Of a DNA stretch of 64,000 nucleotides, positions 9,229 to 17,861 are shown one piece after another. Each line of letters begins with the position of its first letter. The first letter of the stretch is position 1. The notes below the pieces were generated by a model. That model worked only from the letters and a program-made list of their open reading frames with translations. It did not search any database and was not told where the DNA came from. The translations under genes and the position numbers were made by a program. The stretch comes from Mucilaginibacter sp. SMC90 (GTDB lineage Bacteria > Bacteroidota > Bacteroidia > Sphingobacteriales > Sphingobacteriaceae), in contig NZ_CP094527.1 of the NCBI RefSeq assembly GCF_022811725.1, forward strand, positions 5,766,001-5,830,000. The letters run 5' to 3'.

Positions 9229-10740
9229 GCCCGCTGCCATTTCAAGCCTAAGCGCATCGGCCAATGCCTTTGTCTTGGCAGGCATTGAAGCTGCAAGGTT
9301 ATGTTGCTCGGCCGGATCGGTTTTCAAATTATATAACTGCGGATCTGCCTGCAAACCAGTGGGCACTTTTTTATTAGCGAGCCATGAGGGCGGTGCCTGC
9401 GTAACCGGGGCTATATATTTCCAGTTGCCTTGCCTGTAGCACATCGTAAAAGCCTCTTCTATCATTTCGGTACGTCCCTGCCTGGTGTTACCCAGCAATA
9501 CCGGTGATAGATCACGGCTATCCGGAGCAGCAGAATTGATAACGGGTACAGCAGCTAAAGCCGACAGTGACCGAAAGAAATCAACCTGACTTATAAGGGC
9601 ATCATTTACTCCCGGTTTAACTTTTCCTGGCCAGCTTACAATTAATGGCACCCGGGTACCGCCCTCGTAAGCACTATATTTTCCGCCCTTATAAATACCC
9701 GCCGCCTGGTGTTTACCAAGCTTTGATTCGGCATTGTCGGCGTAACCATCATCTATTACAGGGCCATTATCGCTTGTAAAAATAACCAGTGTATTGTTAA
9801 TCAGGTTAAGTTTACGAAGTTGATCCATTACCTGCCCGGTAATCCAGTCCATCTCGGCAATATCATCGCCACGCGGCCCCATTTGGGTTGCTCCCACAAA
9901 TTTTGCGTTAGACATACGGGGTACATGAACATTAGGCAGGGCAAAATACAGGAAGAATGGTTGGCTCCGGTTTGCCTCAATGAAATGCAATGCTTTTGCT
10001 GTGAGCACCTCTGAAAAATCCTCATCCTTCCAATAAGCACTATGACCACCACTCATGTAGCCTATACGGCTTACTCCATTTACAATAGTACCGCTATGCT
10101 GGGAATCAGCCTGCATTTTAAGCATTTCGGGATGCTGCAACCCAATAGGATCGTTACCTATAGGGTGATCATAACTTACCGATACAGGATCATTAAGATC
10201 AAGCTTTACCACATGATGGTCTTCTACAAAAACAGTTGGCACGCGGTCGGGAGTGGCCGGGATAATAAAGCTGTAGTTAAAGCCAATTTCCCGGGGGCCA
10301 GGACTAATACTATCGTTCCAGTTTGGATGGCCGGCTCCAAGGCCCAGGTGCCATTTGCCTATTGCTGCTGTAGTGTAGCCAGCCTGCTGCAGCATGCCCG
10401 GCATGGTTTGTTGCCCGGGGTTGATAATGAGCGGAGCATCGCCCGGCAGTATGGCTGCCTTATTGCGAAAAGCATAACTCCCGGTCAGGATGGCAAAGCG
10501 TGACGGGGTACAGGTTGAGGCCGAGCAGTGGCCATCCGTAAACCTGAGCCCTCCGGCAGCTAAGCGGTCTGTGTTTGGTGTTTTAACGCTGGTTGCGCCA
10601 TAGCAACTCAAATCGCCATAACCAAGGTCATCAACGTAAATAAATACAATATTAGGCTTGGCAATAGTTTTTGTTTGCGCCGATGCATTTGCAATAGCAA
10701 GCAGGCAGCAAAGCATCATCAGCGTATATCTTCTTCTCAT
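9217..10740 (-). CDS. Type I sulfatase (PUL A)
   Basis: A 507-residue exported sulfatase that hydrolyses sulfate esters, presumably on the PUL A polysaccharide. I place the start at 10740 (MRRRYTLMML), 4 bp after the upstream stop. A longer reading frame to 10785 would overlap the upstream gene and bury the signal peptide. Visible motifs are metal-binding NIVFIYVDDLGYGDLSCYG, formylglycine signature CTPSRFAILTG (Cys77), GKWHLG and FTSDNGP, all in the expected order. It is the third gene of a tight operon after the GH43-like and GH-A-like genes. Formylglycine formation needs a maturase (anSME) encoded elsewhere. Sulfate position on the sugar is not predictable here. Confidence 0.95.
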   Translation of the reverse strand: MRRRYTLMMLCCLLAIANASAQTKTIAKPNIVFIYVDDLGYGDLSCYGATSVKTPNTDRLAAGGLRFTDGHCSASTCTPSRFAILTGSYAFRNKAAILPGDAPLIINPGQQTMPGMLQQAGYTTAAIGKWHLGLGAGHPNWNDSISPGPREIGFNYSFIIPATPDRVPTVFVEDHHVVKLDLNDPVSVSYDHPIGNDPIGLQHPEMLKMQADSQHSGTIVNGVSRIGYMSGGHSAYWKDEDFSEVLTAKALHFIEANRSQPFFLYFALPNVHVPRMSNAKFVGATQMGPRGDDIAEMDWITGQVMDQLRKLNLINNTLVIFTSDNGPVIDDGYADNAESKLGKHQAAGIYKGGKYSAYEGGTRVPLIVSWPGKVKPGVNDALISQVDFFRSLSALAAVPVINSAAPDSRDLSPVLLGNTRQGRTEMIEEAFTMCYRQGNWKYIAPVTQAPPSWLANKKVPTGLQADPQLYNLKTDPAEQHNLAASMPAKTKALADALRLEMAAGSRK

Positions 10741-10744
10741 TTTA

Positions 10745-11938
10745 TTAGTGTGTGGCAAGGTGCGTACGCTTACCTTTATTAACAATATTTATAAAATCGG
10801 TGTACCAAAGCGGATTAGCCGCACAATCGCCATTAGCATCAGGAATAAGCGATTTACAGGCAAAAATAGGGTTAACAAACCACACTGCAGTATTAGGCCC
10901 AACGTTAGCCGGGGCCGACTGGCTCAAATACCCATATGTAGCAAGCACCACACCATATTTTTGAAAGTACCTGTAATAAGTTTCCATTACATGCGGAGTA
11001 AACCATTTTCGTGTGCCAAACAACTCTGCCCACTCGGTGCTGCTTACTTTTTTTGTGTTAGCTATACTGTACCACTGGTAAAGGTGCAAGGTATCTGCAT
11101 AGTGATATTTTTGCAAAAAGGCACGTCCGGCCGGATTATCCCCTATCGGTTCTGCCACATGCTGGTTATAAAGCCTGAACATGGAAAACTCCGGAACGAT
11201 AATTGGTTTTAATGGCATAATGGACCGCACAAAGTCAAGTGCACCGGCAATCTGTAAGGTATCTGCAATATGGAGATGTACGGCCAAACCGGCAATATCA
11301 TTATTTTCCTGCGCTAACTTGATGAGCCCGGTAACACCCGGCGTGTTTTGCTGCTTTGATTCAAATAAAGCAGGCAGCGAACCCACATAAATATCGGGTT
11401 TACGGTATTGCGGGTGTGCATTGTAAAACGGCAAGGCCACTTCCGTCAGCAGGCGCTCTGTAAATTTAACCAATGGCACATAACCTTCTTTATTCAGGTT
11501 AAGATCATCATTCTTTGTTTCGAGGTTAGGTTCGTTACCCAGCTTCAGGATATCGATATAGCCGCCCACGCGGGTAAGGATGGCTGTTACGGTAGCAAAG
11601 TATTTCTTTTCCTCTTCACTGCCCGGAGCGGGAATATTGAGGTTGTATTTTTTAAAATCCCAGCGAAAGCCAAACGCAACCTTATAACCAGCTTTTTTGG
11701 CTTCAATTACTTTTGCAAGGCCAATTTCGGTTGCAGGATCTTTTCGGCCGTTAATGTATTCAAAAATGTAAGGTGTTGTCCGGATCCATTCTACCGGTGT
11801 TTTTTTCAGGTAATTGATATCAATGATTTCGGGGTCATGATTGAAATTTGCACCTATCTCCTGCGCAACAGTATTTTGCCCCCAGGCAAGTGACAAGGCA
11901 GTAAAAACACACATTAGTTTTAACATAATTTTTTTCAT
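10745..11938 (-). CDS. Putative clan GH-A-like glycoside hydrolase, family not recognised
   Basis: A 397-residue exported protein (signal peptide to about residue 26, NTVAQ). It looks like a TIM-barrel glycosidase of the clan GH-A type. LKLGNEPNLE holds a candidate acid/base Glu136 after strand 4, and PIIVPEFSMFR holds a candidate nucleophile Glu250 after strand 7. The spacing of 114 residues is in the normal range. The segment before it (VEWIRTTPYIFEYINGR, GYKVAFGFRWDF) fits barrel strands 1-3. I cannot place it in a named family; GH39-, GH5- or GH30-like are all possible. It starts 9 bp after the GH43-like gene and ends 4 bp before the sulfatase, so all three should act on the same sulfated glycan. 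Confidence 0.6.
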   Translation of the reverse strand: MKKIMLKLMCVFTALSLAWGQNTVAQEIGANFNHDPEIIDINYLKKTPVEWIRTTPYIFEYINGRKDPATEIGLAKVIEAKKAGYKVAFGFRWDFKKYNLNIPAPGSEEEKKYFATVTAILTRVGGYIDILKLGNEPNLETKNDDLNLNKEGYVPLVKFTERLLTEVALPFYNAHPQYRKPDIYVGSLPALFESKQQNTPGVTGLIKLAQENNDIAGLAVHLHIADTLQIAGALDFVRSIMPLKPIIVPEFSMFRLYNQHVAEPIGDNPAGRAFLQKYHYADTLHLYQWYSIANTKKVSSTEWAELFGTRKWFTPHVMETYYRYFQKYGVVLATYGYLSQSAPANVGPNTAVWFVNPIFACKSLIPDANGDCAANPLWYTDFINIVNKGKRTHLATH

Positions 11939-11947
11939 AGTGCAGCA

Positions 11948-13114
11948 TTATTTTTGATTAGCATAAAACACTTTAGCCCGCTTGTCATCAGGCACCAGCT
12001 TTCCGTTAACCCATTTAACAGGTACCACTGCCGCACGACAGGTTACCGGAAACCTGGTCCCCATAACACCACGTGGGTTAAAAAATGTAGTAGACCACCA
12101 CTTTCCGTGTTTATCCTGAAAAATATTGTTGTGCCCCCCCTGTAATATGGCGGCATAACGGGGGCCATAAGGCCCGTATATATGGTCAGCCTCGGCTACA
12201 ACTACATCATAACTATAGAGGGTTTTATCTTTTTTTTCATCCCTCAGATAAGAATATGATCCATCCGGGCGCACAACTGACCAAACTGTTTGCAGCAACT
12301 GGTATTTACCATCATGCCTACTTAAGTAAATTCCCTCAATGTACGGTTCGGGGTTGTAAGGCGTTTCCTGCAGCTTTCTGAATGGCTCGTCAACGTCGCT
12401 GAGATCGTTCTTCATCCTTGCTATATAATGATCATGCCCCAGCAGGTACACCTTGTCATCTGTATCCTCAAAAATACTAAGGTCAATATTAGGAAAGATG
12501 GCGTGTGCGTTGTTGCCTGGGATATTTTCATATGGGCCTTCGGGTTTTCCGCTTTTACTAACCAGTACAAAGGAGCCCATACCACCGTTAAGACAAGCGG
12601 TTATTACCCATTTCTTTTGATGTTTCAGATAGTGTATTTCAGGTGCCCATAATGCACGGTACATCGAATCGAGCGTATCACCGTTTACCGATTTAGTGCT
12701 TTTAGGAATTGACCGACCAGCCTTTTGCCAGGGTGCAGCATCTCTATCGAATGACCAAATCAATCCCAATGCTTCCCAGGTATGCATATCTTTTGACCTC
12801 CAAAGATAAATACCGTCGTTATAGTCCCAGCAATGCACCTTTCCACCATGAAACTGACGGCCCCCGGCAGCTGTTGTGCCGGTAAGATAATACCAGCCAT
12901 CCGGCCCAAGAGTAATATAAGTATCGCGCAACCAGGTATCTAAAACAGGCTTCACAATTGAGGGGACCGTTAATGCAGGATTGCCTACCGGGGCAATTGG
13001 GTTGCTAAATTCAACAGTATAATTTTTTGGCGGTACCTGCGCAAATATCCAATTTGTACAAAAAGTAATCAGGAGGAAAAGAATACAACAAAATACGGGC
13101 AGCTTAATATTCAT
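11948..13114 (-). CDS. GH43-like five-bladed beta-propeller glycoside hydrolase
   Basis: A 388-residue exported enzyme (signal peptide to about 26, NWIFAQ) and the first gene of the GH43-like/GH-A-like/sulfatase operon. The triad of clan GH-F enzymes is visible: base Asp64 in WLRDTYITLGPDGWYYLTG, the pKa-modulating Asp211 in IDLSIFEDTDDKVYLL, and acid Glu260 in PYIEGIYLSRHDGKY. LWAPEIHYL at 156-163 is the usual second-blade motif. GH43 members release arabinose, xylose or galactose. The related GH117 family removes anhydrogalactose from red-algal galactans and shares the fold, so the exact family is open. The surrounding sulfatases suggest a sulfated substrate, by inference. Confidence 0.8.
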   Translation of the reverse strand: MNIKLPVFCCILFLLITFCTNWIFAQVPPKNYTVEFSNPIAPVGNPALTVPSIVKPVLDTWLRDTYITLGPDGWYYLTGTTAAGGRQFHGGKVHCWDYNDGIYLWRSKDMHTWEALGLIWSFDRDAAPWQKAGRSIPKSTKSVNGDTLDSMYRALWAPEIHYLKHQKKWVITACLNGGMGSFVLVSKSGKPEGPYENIPGNNAHAIFPNIDLSIFEDTDDKVYLLGHDHYIARMKNDLSDVDEPFRKLQETPYNPEPYIEGIYLSRHDGKYQLLQTVWSVVRPDGSYSYLRDEKKDKTLYSYDVVVAEADHIYGPYGPRYAAILQGGHNNIFQDKHGKWWSTTFFNPRGVMGTRFPVTCRAAVVPVKWVNGKLVPDDKRAKVFYANQK

Positions 13115-13514
13115 CTGTAGATTTTAAATCGGTTTATGTATGCAGGTACAGCAAATACATTTCATGCAATTTTAGCATGATGAGATTTCCGTTTTAAGGA
13201 CAGATGTTAAACTTTACGGGATTATTGTTCACAACTAAGCAAATACACAAAATATTTCAAGGCAAGGCTATTACAGACTTCGACGTTTGCAGGTAGTTTT
13301 TAGAATGACCAGGTGATGCAACCCGGAAAACATACTGAATTTTTGCTGTTGGGTGGGTGTACCCTGGTTTTGCTTTCAATAATTTTAAATAAAAAAAGCG
13401 GAGCAGAAAATATGTTTTTCTACTCCGCTTACCGTAAGATTTTTTTTGGCCCACTCTTAAACAGCAGGACATTTTTTATTGCAAAAAACTTGGTTAAATA
13501 TAATATTCTAACAA
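13115..13514. other. 400-bp intergenic region: PUL A operon leader and GAPDH terminator
   Basis: The left part (about 13115-13260) is the AT-rich upstream region of the GH43-like operon and should hold its promoter and the HTCS binding site. I find no exact TAnnTTTG match. The right part holds the terminator of the GAPDH gene. Short reading frames here on both strands have no recognisable content. Confidence 0.5.
13396..13430 (-). terminator. Rho-independent terminator of the GAPDH gene
   Basis: Read on the minus strand, the stem AAGCGGAG (13430-13423) pairs with CTCCGCTT (13403-13396). An inner A/T-rich extension follows across one mismatch, and there is a run of T after the hairpin (13397-13391). 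It lies 85 bp past the GAPDH stop, as expected for an intrinsic terminator. Confidence 0.85.
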
Positions 13515-14492
13515 TTATAATTCGGCAATAAGTTCAGATATACGGTTAGATATCCCCACTTCATTGTCATACCAGGCCACCACCTTTAATAGCTTTCCGA
13601 TAACTTTGGTCATTGAGCCGTCAACAATAGAGGAATGTGTATTACCTAATATATCTGACGAAACCAAAGGTTCCAGGGTATATTGCATAATACCCTTCAG
13701 TGAAGTTTCTGCATACCGTTTCAATACCTCATTGACCTCTGCTGCCGAAACTTCTTTTTGTAAATTAATAGAGAGGTCAACAATTGAACCGTCAATAACC
13801 GGAACGCGGTAGGAATAACCATCCAGTTTACCTTTGAGATTAGGTAATACATCTCCAATAGCTTTGGCAGCCCCGGTTGTTGTAGGTATAATGTTATATG
13901 CTGCGGAACGGGCACGACGCAAATCCCGGTGAGGCGCATCCTGTAAGTTCTGATCAGCAGTGAATGCATGAACGGTAACCATATAGCCCGATTCAATACC
14001 ATATTCCTTTTCAAGTACATGTAATACAGGGGCAATACTGCCGGTGGTACATGAAGCGGTTGAATAGATATGGTCATCACCGATCAGTTCATTATTTACG
14101 CCATGAACAATCGTCTTAACACCACCCGTTGCAGGAGCTGTGATCAACACCTTTTTGGCACCCGCCCTCAGATGCGCTTCTGCAGATTGCTTGTCGGTAA
14201 ATCTTCCGGTCGATTCGATCACGCCGTCGATCTCCAATTCAGCCCATGGCAATTTCTCCGGATCCTTTTCGCTCAGTAATTTGATATGCCTTCCGTTTAC
14301 AATGAGATGATCACCGTCTGAACCAACCTCCCCGCGGAAACGGCTATGCGCAGTATCATATTTTAACAAGTGCACAAGTGTCCCGATATCCGTTAGGTCA
14401 TTAATAGCCACTACCTCTATATTTGCTTTATCCTGTAAAGCGCGCAGGGTCATTCTACCAATCCTGCCAAATCCATTAATCGCGATTTTCAT
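13515..14492 (-). CDS. gap: Type I glyceraldehyde-3-phosphate dehydrogenase, variant active-site loop
   Basis: A 325-residue cytoplasmic enzyme of central glycolysis that oxidises glyceraldehyde 3-phosphate with NAD(P) and phosphate. The Rossmann motif INGFGRIG is at 5-12. The catalytic Cys148 sits in STASCTTGSIAPV and the base His175 in VHAFTADQNLQD. LRRARSAAYNIIPTTTGAAKA and WYDNEVGISNR complete the family pattern. Usual forms are SNASCTTNCLAP and WYDNEWGYSNR, so the Asn after CTT is Gly here and Trp-Gly-Tyr is Val-Gly-Ile. These are positions near the cofactor. It may be a second GAPDH with altered cofactor use rather than the main glycolytic enzyme. It has its own terminator and stands alone. 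Confidence 0.95.
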   Translation of the reverse strand: MKIAINGFGRIGRMTLRALQDKANIEVVAINDLTDIGTLVHLLKYDTAHSRFRGEVGSDGDHLIVNGRHIKLLSEKDPEKLPWAELEIDGVIESTGRFTDKQSAEAHLRAGAKKVLITAPATGGVKTIVHGVNNELIGDDHIYSTASCTTGSIAPVLHVLEKEYGIESGYMVTVHAFTADQNLQDAPHRDLRRARSAAYNIIPTTTGAAKAIGDVLPNLKGKLDGYSYRVPVIDGSIVDLSINLQKEVSAAEVNEVLKRYAETSLKGIMQYTLEPLVSSDILGNTHSSIVDGSMTKVIGKLLKVVAWYDNEVGISNRISELIAEL

Positions 14493-14583
14493 ATATTAAA
14501 AAATTATATTATAAAAAATTATGGCATAAGTTTTCCATTACGCTTGTGCTCATACCCAGCGTTTATAAAATATGCCGCTTTAA

Positions 14584-15648
14584 TTAAATTGCGTTAGCCG
14601 TATCTTCTACCTCTCTGGCTAAAAGGCTTTCAATGCCTGAATCTCGAAGCGATGTTCGGAAAGCCCGCCGGTAATCAGATGGTGTTGTATTTAAGTGTCG
14701 TAAAAATACCCGCCGCATAGATACCAAGCCACCCAGGCCACATAACTCTGCTATTTGTTCAAGTGATACATCCGAATCTTCTAAATATTTTCTTGCAGCC
14801 TCAATTCTTAGTTTTTCAACAAATTTGGCTGGTGGCATCCCTGTTTCCCTGTGGAAAATCCGGGTAAAGTTGCGGGTGCTCATATTCAACTGGTTAGCGA
14901 TCTGGTTCACTTCAAGTTTTTCACTCAGGTGCCCAACTATCCATTTTTGTGTTTTTTCACCAATGTGCTCCCGCTCATATATTGGTAACAGGCTGCCGAA
15001 TTGCGATTGAAACCCTGGCCTGCTTAAATAAAAAACTAATTTACGTGCTACACTGATAGCGATATCCTTGTTGTAATCCTGTTCAACCAGGGCTAATGAT
15101 AAGTCAATTCCTGACGATACCCCGGCCGATGTATAAACATGTCCATCTTTCGTAAAAAATGGGTTTGCATTAACTTTTACGTCCGGGTAAGTTTTACGTA
15201 GTCGCTCACTTGATTGCCAGTGTGTAGTTGCATTCCGGCCGCATAATATTCCGGCTTTTGCCAAAACAAAAGCTCCGCCGCAAATAGAAGCTATGCGGCG
15301 GGTATTATATTCGTTTCGCGTTGCTAACCAGTCATAAAACGGCTTTAAACCCGGTTGGCTTTCTTCTCTGGAATCATTGCCAGCTATGATCAGTGTATCA
15401 ATGGGTCCCTGGATATCTGCTATGAATAATTCGCAGGTGATGCTCATGCCGGCGGCGCTATCTAATTTTTTTCCCGCCGTGGGGGCTGCTACCTTAACGT
15501 CATAACCACCCGGAATACCGCGGCTTTCCAGGTACTTGTCAGCGTTGATAAAAACATCCGCGGGACCCGAAAAATTGAGCAACATGCTGCTGGTCATGGC
15601 TACAATGATGATCGTTTTTTTGTCCGGGTGCTCGGCTTCCTGATTCAT
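14584..15648 (-). CDS. GlxA-family transcriptional regulator (DJ-1/PfpI domain plus AraC HTH)
   Basis: A 354-residue cytoplasmic regulator. The N-terminal half (about 12-200) is a DJ-1/PfpI-type domain: TIIIVAMTSSMLLNFSGPAD and the nucleophile-elbow-like segment RRIASICGGAFVLAKAGIL with a Cys. The C-terminal AraC HTH (about 225-325) has VNQIANQLNMSTRNFTRIFH and LEQIAELCGLGGLVSMRRVF. Proteins of this form are usually activators that respond to small nitrogenous or stress-related ligands. It lies 91 bp upstream of the GAPDH gene on the same strand, separated by a very AT-rich stretch, so control of that gene is possible but not shown. Ligand unknown. Confidence 0.93.
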   Translation of the reverse strand: MNQEAEHPDKKTIIIVAMTSSMLLNFSGPADVFINADKYLESRGIPGGYDVKVAAPTAGKKLDSAAGMSITCELFIADIQGPIDTLIIAGNDSREESQPGLKPFYDWLATRNEYNTRRIASICGGAFVLAKAGILCGRNATTHWQSSERLRKTYPDVKVNANPFFTKDGHVYTSAGVSSGIDLSLALVEQDYNKDIAISVARKLVFYLSRPGFQSQFGSLLPIYEREHIGEKTQKWIVGHLSEKLEVNQIANQLNMSTRNFTRIFHRETGMPPAKFVEKLRIEAARKYLEDSDVSLEQIAELCGLGGLVSMRRVFLRHLNTTPSDYRRAFRTSLRDSGIESLLAREVEDTANAI

Positions 15649-15732
15649 AATTCAAATTTACTGCATTTATCAGATGTCTCAAAGGACATAAATTATACAG
15701 TTTTGGCCATAAATAAATGTAAAATTACTATT

Positions 15733-17214
15733 CTACATCAATGTCAGAACAACTTTGTAGGCCGTCTTTTTCTCCCAGCATGCTATCAACCAGGCTATAA
15801 AGCTCAAGGTAAAAATATCGTTATTTGCCGCATTGTTAAGCAGACTAAAAACGGCGTCTCTATATGCCGTTTCAAAAGAGACATCAGGTTTTAACAGGTA
15901 TTTTTCAACCAGCCTCAGAAACAACAGCACACGCTCTTCCGATGTTTTTAACAGATACTTCTTATACCGACGCCGGAAGCTGTTTAGTCGGGACATGGCA
16001 AGCTCTATACTGGAGAATTGTGCATGAACCAAAATTTCCATCAGGTTTTTTCGGATGGTCCATAACATGCCCATTTTCTTTTCATACCAGGCATCAGTAC
16101 GCGTTAGTAAAGTTAGCTGCTTCAAACTTCCCCGGTCATTAATCAGGGCTAAAAACATCGTCAGGCATATTCGTACATCCTCTATATCTTCCGGCTTAGA
16201 TCTATTGTTTGTTTTGGAGAGCGATTGCTGCAATAGCGAGATCGCATCGTTAGCCGAACCTGTAAAGAAAAGATTGAGTGCAGAAAGTAATTGATGACGT
16301 AAATAAAACAGTTCATGATAGCGGCTATCTGTTATCATTAAATCCATCATTTCCTTAAGGTAGGATGTACTTTGTGCAAACCCCTTGCGCCGCAAATGAA
16401 AGTTAGCAAAAAAATAAAGGATGGATATATGGTAAAAAAGATAGGACTGTTTTTTATATACCTGGCCCTGCATAAATTGATTTGTTCGGTAGATATAACG
16501 CTCTATCAATCCATAATTCTGCTGTATGGCCGCATACTCATTTGCAATGAACAGAATTTGGTAAATGGATTTATAAGTCATCAGATCCTGAACGGAAATT
16601 TTGTATTTCCTGATTGTAGCTACTATTAAGGCTGTCAGGTTAACGATTTTCCCTTTCAAATGTATTTCCTGCAGCTCCTGCCTCAAAAAAGCATAGGCTA
16701 TATTGAGTTTAGCCTCGCGTTGCATAAGCAACTGGTTCTGCATGAAGCGCGAGGTCAGATCTTCAAAGTTTTCAGATCCCGGCAAATGGGCATACTGTAA
16801 TTTCAGCAGCAAGAGCTCGTTTAATAAATTGAACTGCTCTAAATGTTCAGCCAGCTGTTCAGCTTTGTCCAAACATTTGAAAGCTATCCTGATCACATCA
16901 TTTTCCAGCAAGAAACGCCCCACCACCACCAGGCGCAATGCATCGTATGTGTCCGAATGACTACTTTCAAAAGTTTTCTGTGATAAAAATAGCAGCAAGT
17001 TATCCTGCAGTCTTTTACGTAAAGCATGGTATGCATCATTATTTTTTCCCGAATTGTAAAGCTTATTTAAGCCATCGATATCGTCAGTTTCTATCAAATC
17101 AAACAACTGCAAATTTTTCACATCGCCCCTTTTGTTTTTTTGCTGTAAAAACTGTTTGAAAAGCTTTTTATCGTTATTTCTGAGTAAATTAATTAACTCT
17201 GAAAGAGAGTCCAT
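15733..17214 (-). CDS. Large helical protein of unknown function
   Basis: A 493-residue protein read from MDSLSELINLLRNND at 17214. The frame is open 63 bp further to 17277, but that extra part is very AT-rich and reads like leader. There is no signal peptide or catalytic motif that I recognise. The whole length is rich in Leu, Lys, Gln and Tyr and is built of short amphipathic helix pairs (CLDKAEQLAEHLEQFNLLNE, HELFYLRHQLLSALNLFF), like a TPR-type helical-repeat scaffold. It faces away from the YiaA/B gene. It could be a cytoplasmic adaptor or a sensor part; I cannot tell. Codon use and base composition are a little more AT-rich than the neighbouring catabolic genes. Confidence 0.75.
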   Translation of the reverse strand: MDSLSELINLLRNNDKKLFKQFLQQKNKRGDVKNLQLFDLIETDDIDGLNKLYNSGKNNDAYHALRKRLQDNLLLFLSQKTFESSHSDTYDALRLVVVGRFLLENDVIRIAFKCLDKAEQLAEHLEQFNLLNELLLLKLQYAHLPGSENFEDLTSRFMQNQLLMQREAKLNIAYAFLRQELQEIHLKGKIVNLTALIVATIRKYKISVQDLMTYKSIYQILFIANEYAAIQQNYGLIERYIYRTNQFMQGQVYKKQSYLFYHISILYFFANFHLRRKGFAQSTSYLKEMMDLMITDSRYHELFYLRHQLLSALNLFFTGSANDAISLLQQSLSKTNNRSKPEDIEDVRICLTMFLALINDRGSLKQLTLLTRTDAWYEKKMGMLWTIRKNLMEILVHAQFSSIELAMSRLNSFRRRYKKYLLKTSEERVLLFLRLVEKYLLKPDVSFETAYRDAVFSLLNNAANNDIFTLSFIAWLIACWEKKTAYKVVLTLM

Positions 17215-17346
17215 ATAGTTATTTTGGTATGTATAAAGATATTGATATTGTAAAATTATATCGTCAGTAATTTTCAAATTCAGGTTTTTATATATCTTTT
17301 TTGCAGCCGAGATTTGATTCCATATTAATTACTAAAACAAAAAAAC

Positions 17347-17814
17347 ATGGAACCGCTACAACACAAAACAGAAGAAAATTCACCTAATGTAAAATATAAC
17401 GAAAGGGTCAGAAGCCCATTTAAGCCAACCGGCGCATTTATAGGGGCCTCCTGGTTTGCCTTGTTAACAGGAGTGGTGGGATATTGCATAGGCCTATGGA
17501 ATGCAAGTATACAGCTGAATGAAAAAGGCTACTATTTTACCATTTTATTATTTGGCCTGTTCGCTGTTATCTCAGTACAAAAAAGCGTGAGAGACAAGTC
17601 TGAAGGCATTGCAGTTACCGACCTTTACTATGGCCTGAGTTGGTTTGCAACTATTGCAGCAATGGTTTTGCTAACAATTGGATTGTGGAATGCAGACCTT
17701 GCCCGGAGTGAGAAAGGATTTTATGCCATGGCATTCTGCCTGAGTATGTTTTCGGCCATTGCTGTACAAAAAAACACCCGCGACGCAAAGATGCTTGAGG
17801 ATAAAGAGGTGTAA
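17347..17814 (+). CDS. YiaA/YiaB-family inner-membrane protein with two domains
   Basis: A 155-residue integral membrane protein with four predicted helices arranged as two copies of the YiaA/B two-helix unit. Copy 1 is FIGASWFALLTGVVGYCIGL plus the following YYFTILLFGLFAVISVQKSV. Copy 2 is SWFATIAAMVLLTIGLWNAD plus AFCLSMFSAIAVQKNTRD. Each copy carries GLWNA, then a short loop with EKG(Y/F)Y and VQK(S/N)xRD, which shows an internal duplication. In enterobacteria the family is poorly characterised and lies near envelope or stress functions. Here it is a single-gene unit with a strong terminator directly behind it. Function unknown. Confidence 0.9.
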   Translation: MEPLQHKTEENSPNVKYNERVRSPFKPTGAFIGASWFALLTGVVGYCIGLWNASIQLNEKGYYFTILLFGLFAVISVQKSVRDKSEGIAVTDLYYGLSWFATIAAMVLLTIGLWNADLARSEKGFYAMAFCLSMFSAIAVQKNTRDAKMLEDKEV

Positions 17815-17828
17815 CTTAGCGGTTACCT

Positions 17829-17861
17829 CCCCGCAGTGCCTTGCCTGGCAAGCCTGCGGGG
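17829..17861 (+). terminator. Strong intrinsic terminator after yiaAB-like gene
   Basis: CCCCGCAG (17829-17836) pairs with CTGCGGGG (17854-17861), with an inner stem CTTGC/GCAAG and a 3-base loop, followed by TTTATTTA. It begins 15 bp after the stop codon. Confidence 0.93.

Noticed and set aside
10042-11893. Several long plus-strand frames (153, 184 and 161 codons) opposite the sulfatase and GH-A-like genes
   Set aside because: They are antisense to genes with clear catalytic motifs and show no domain of their own.
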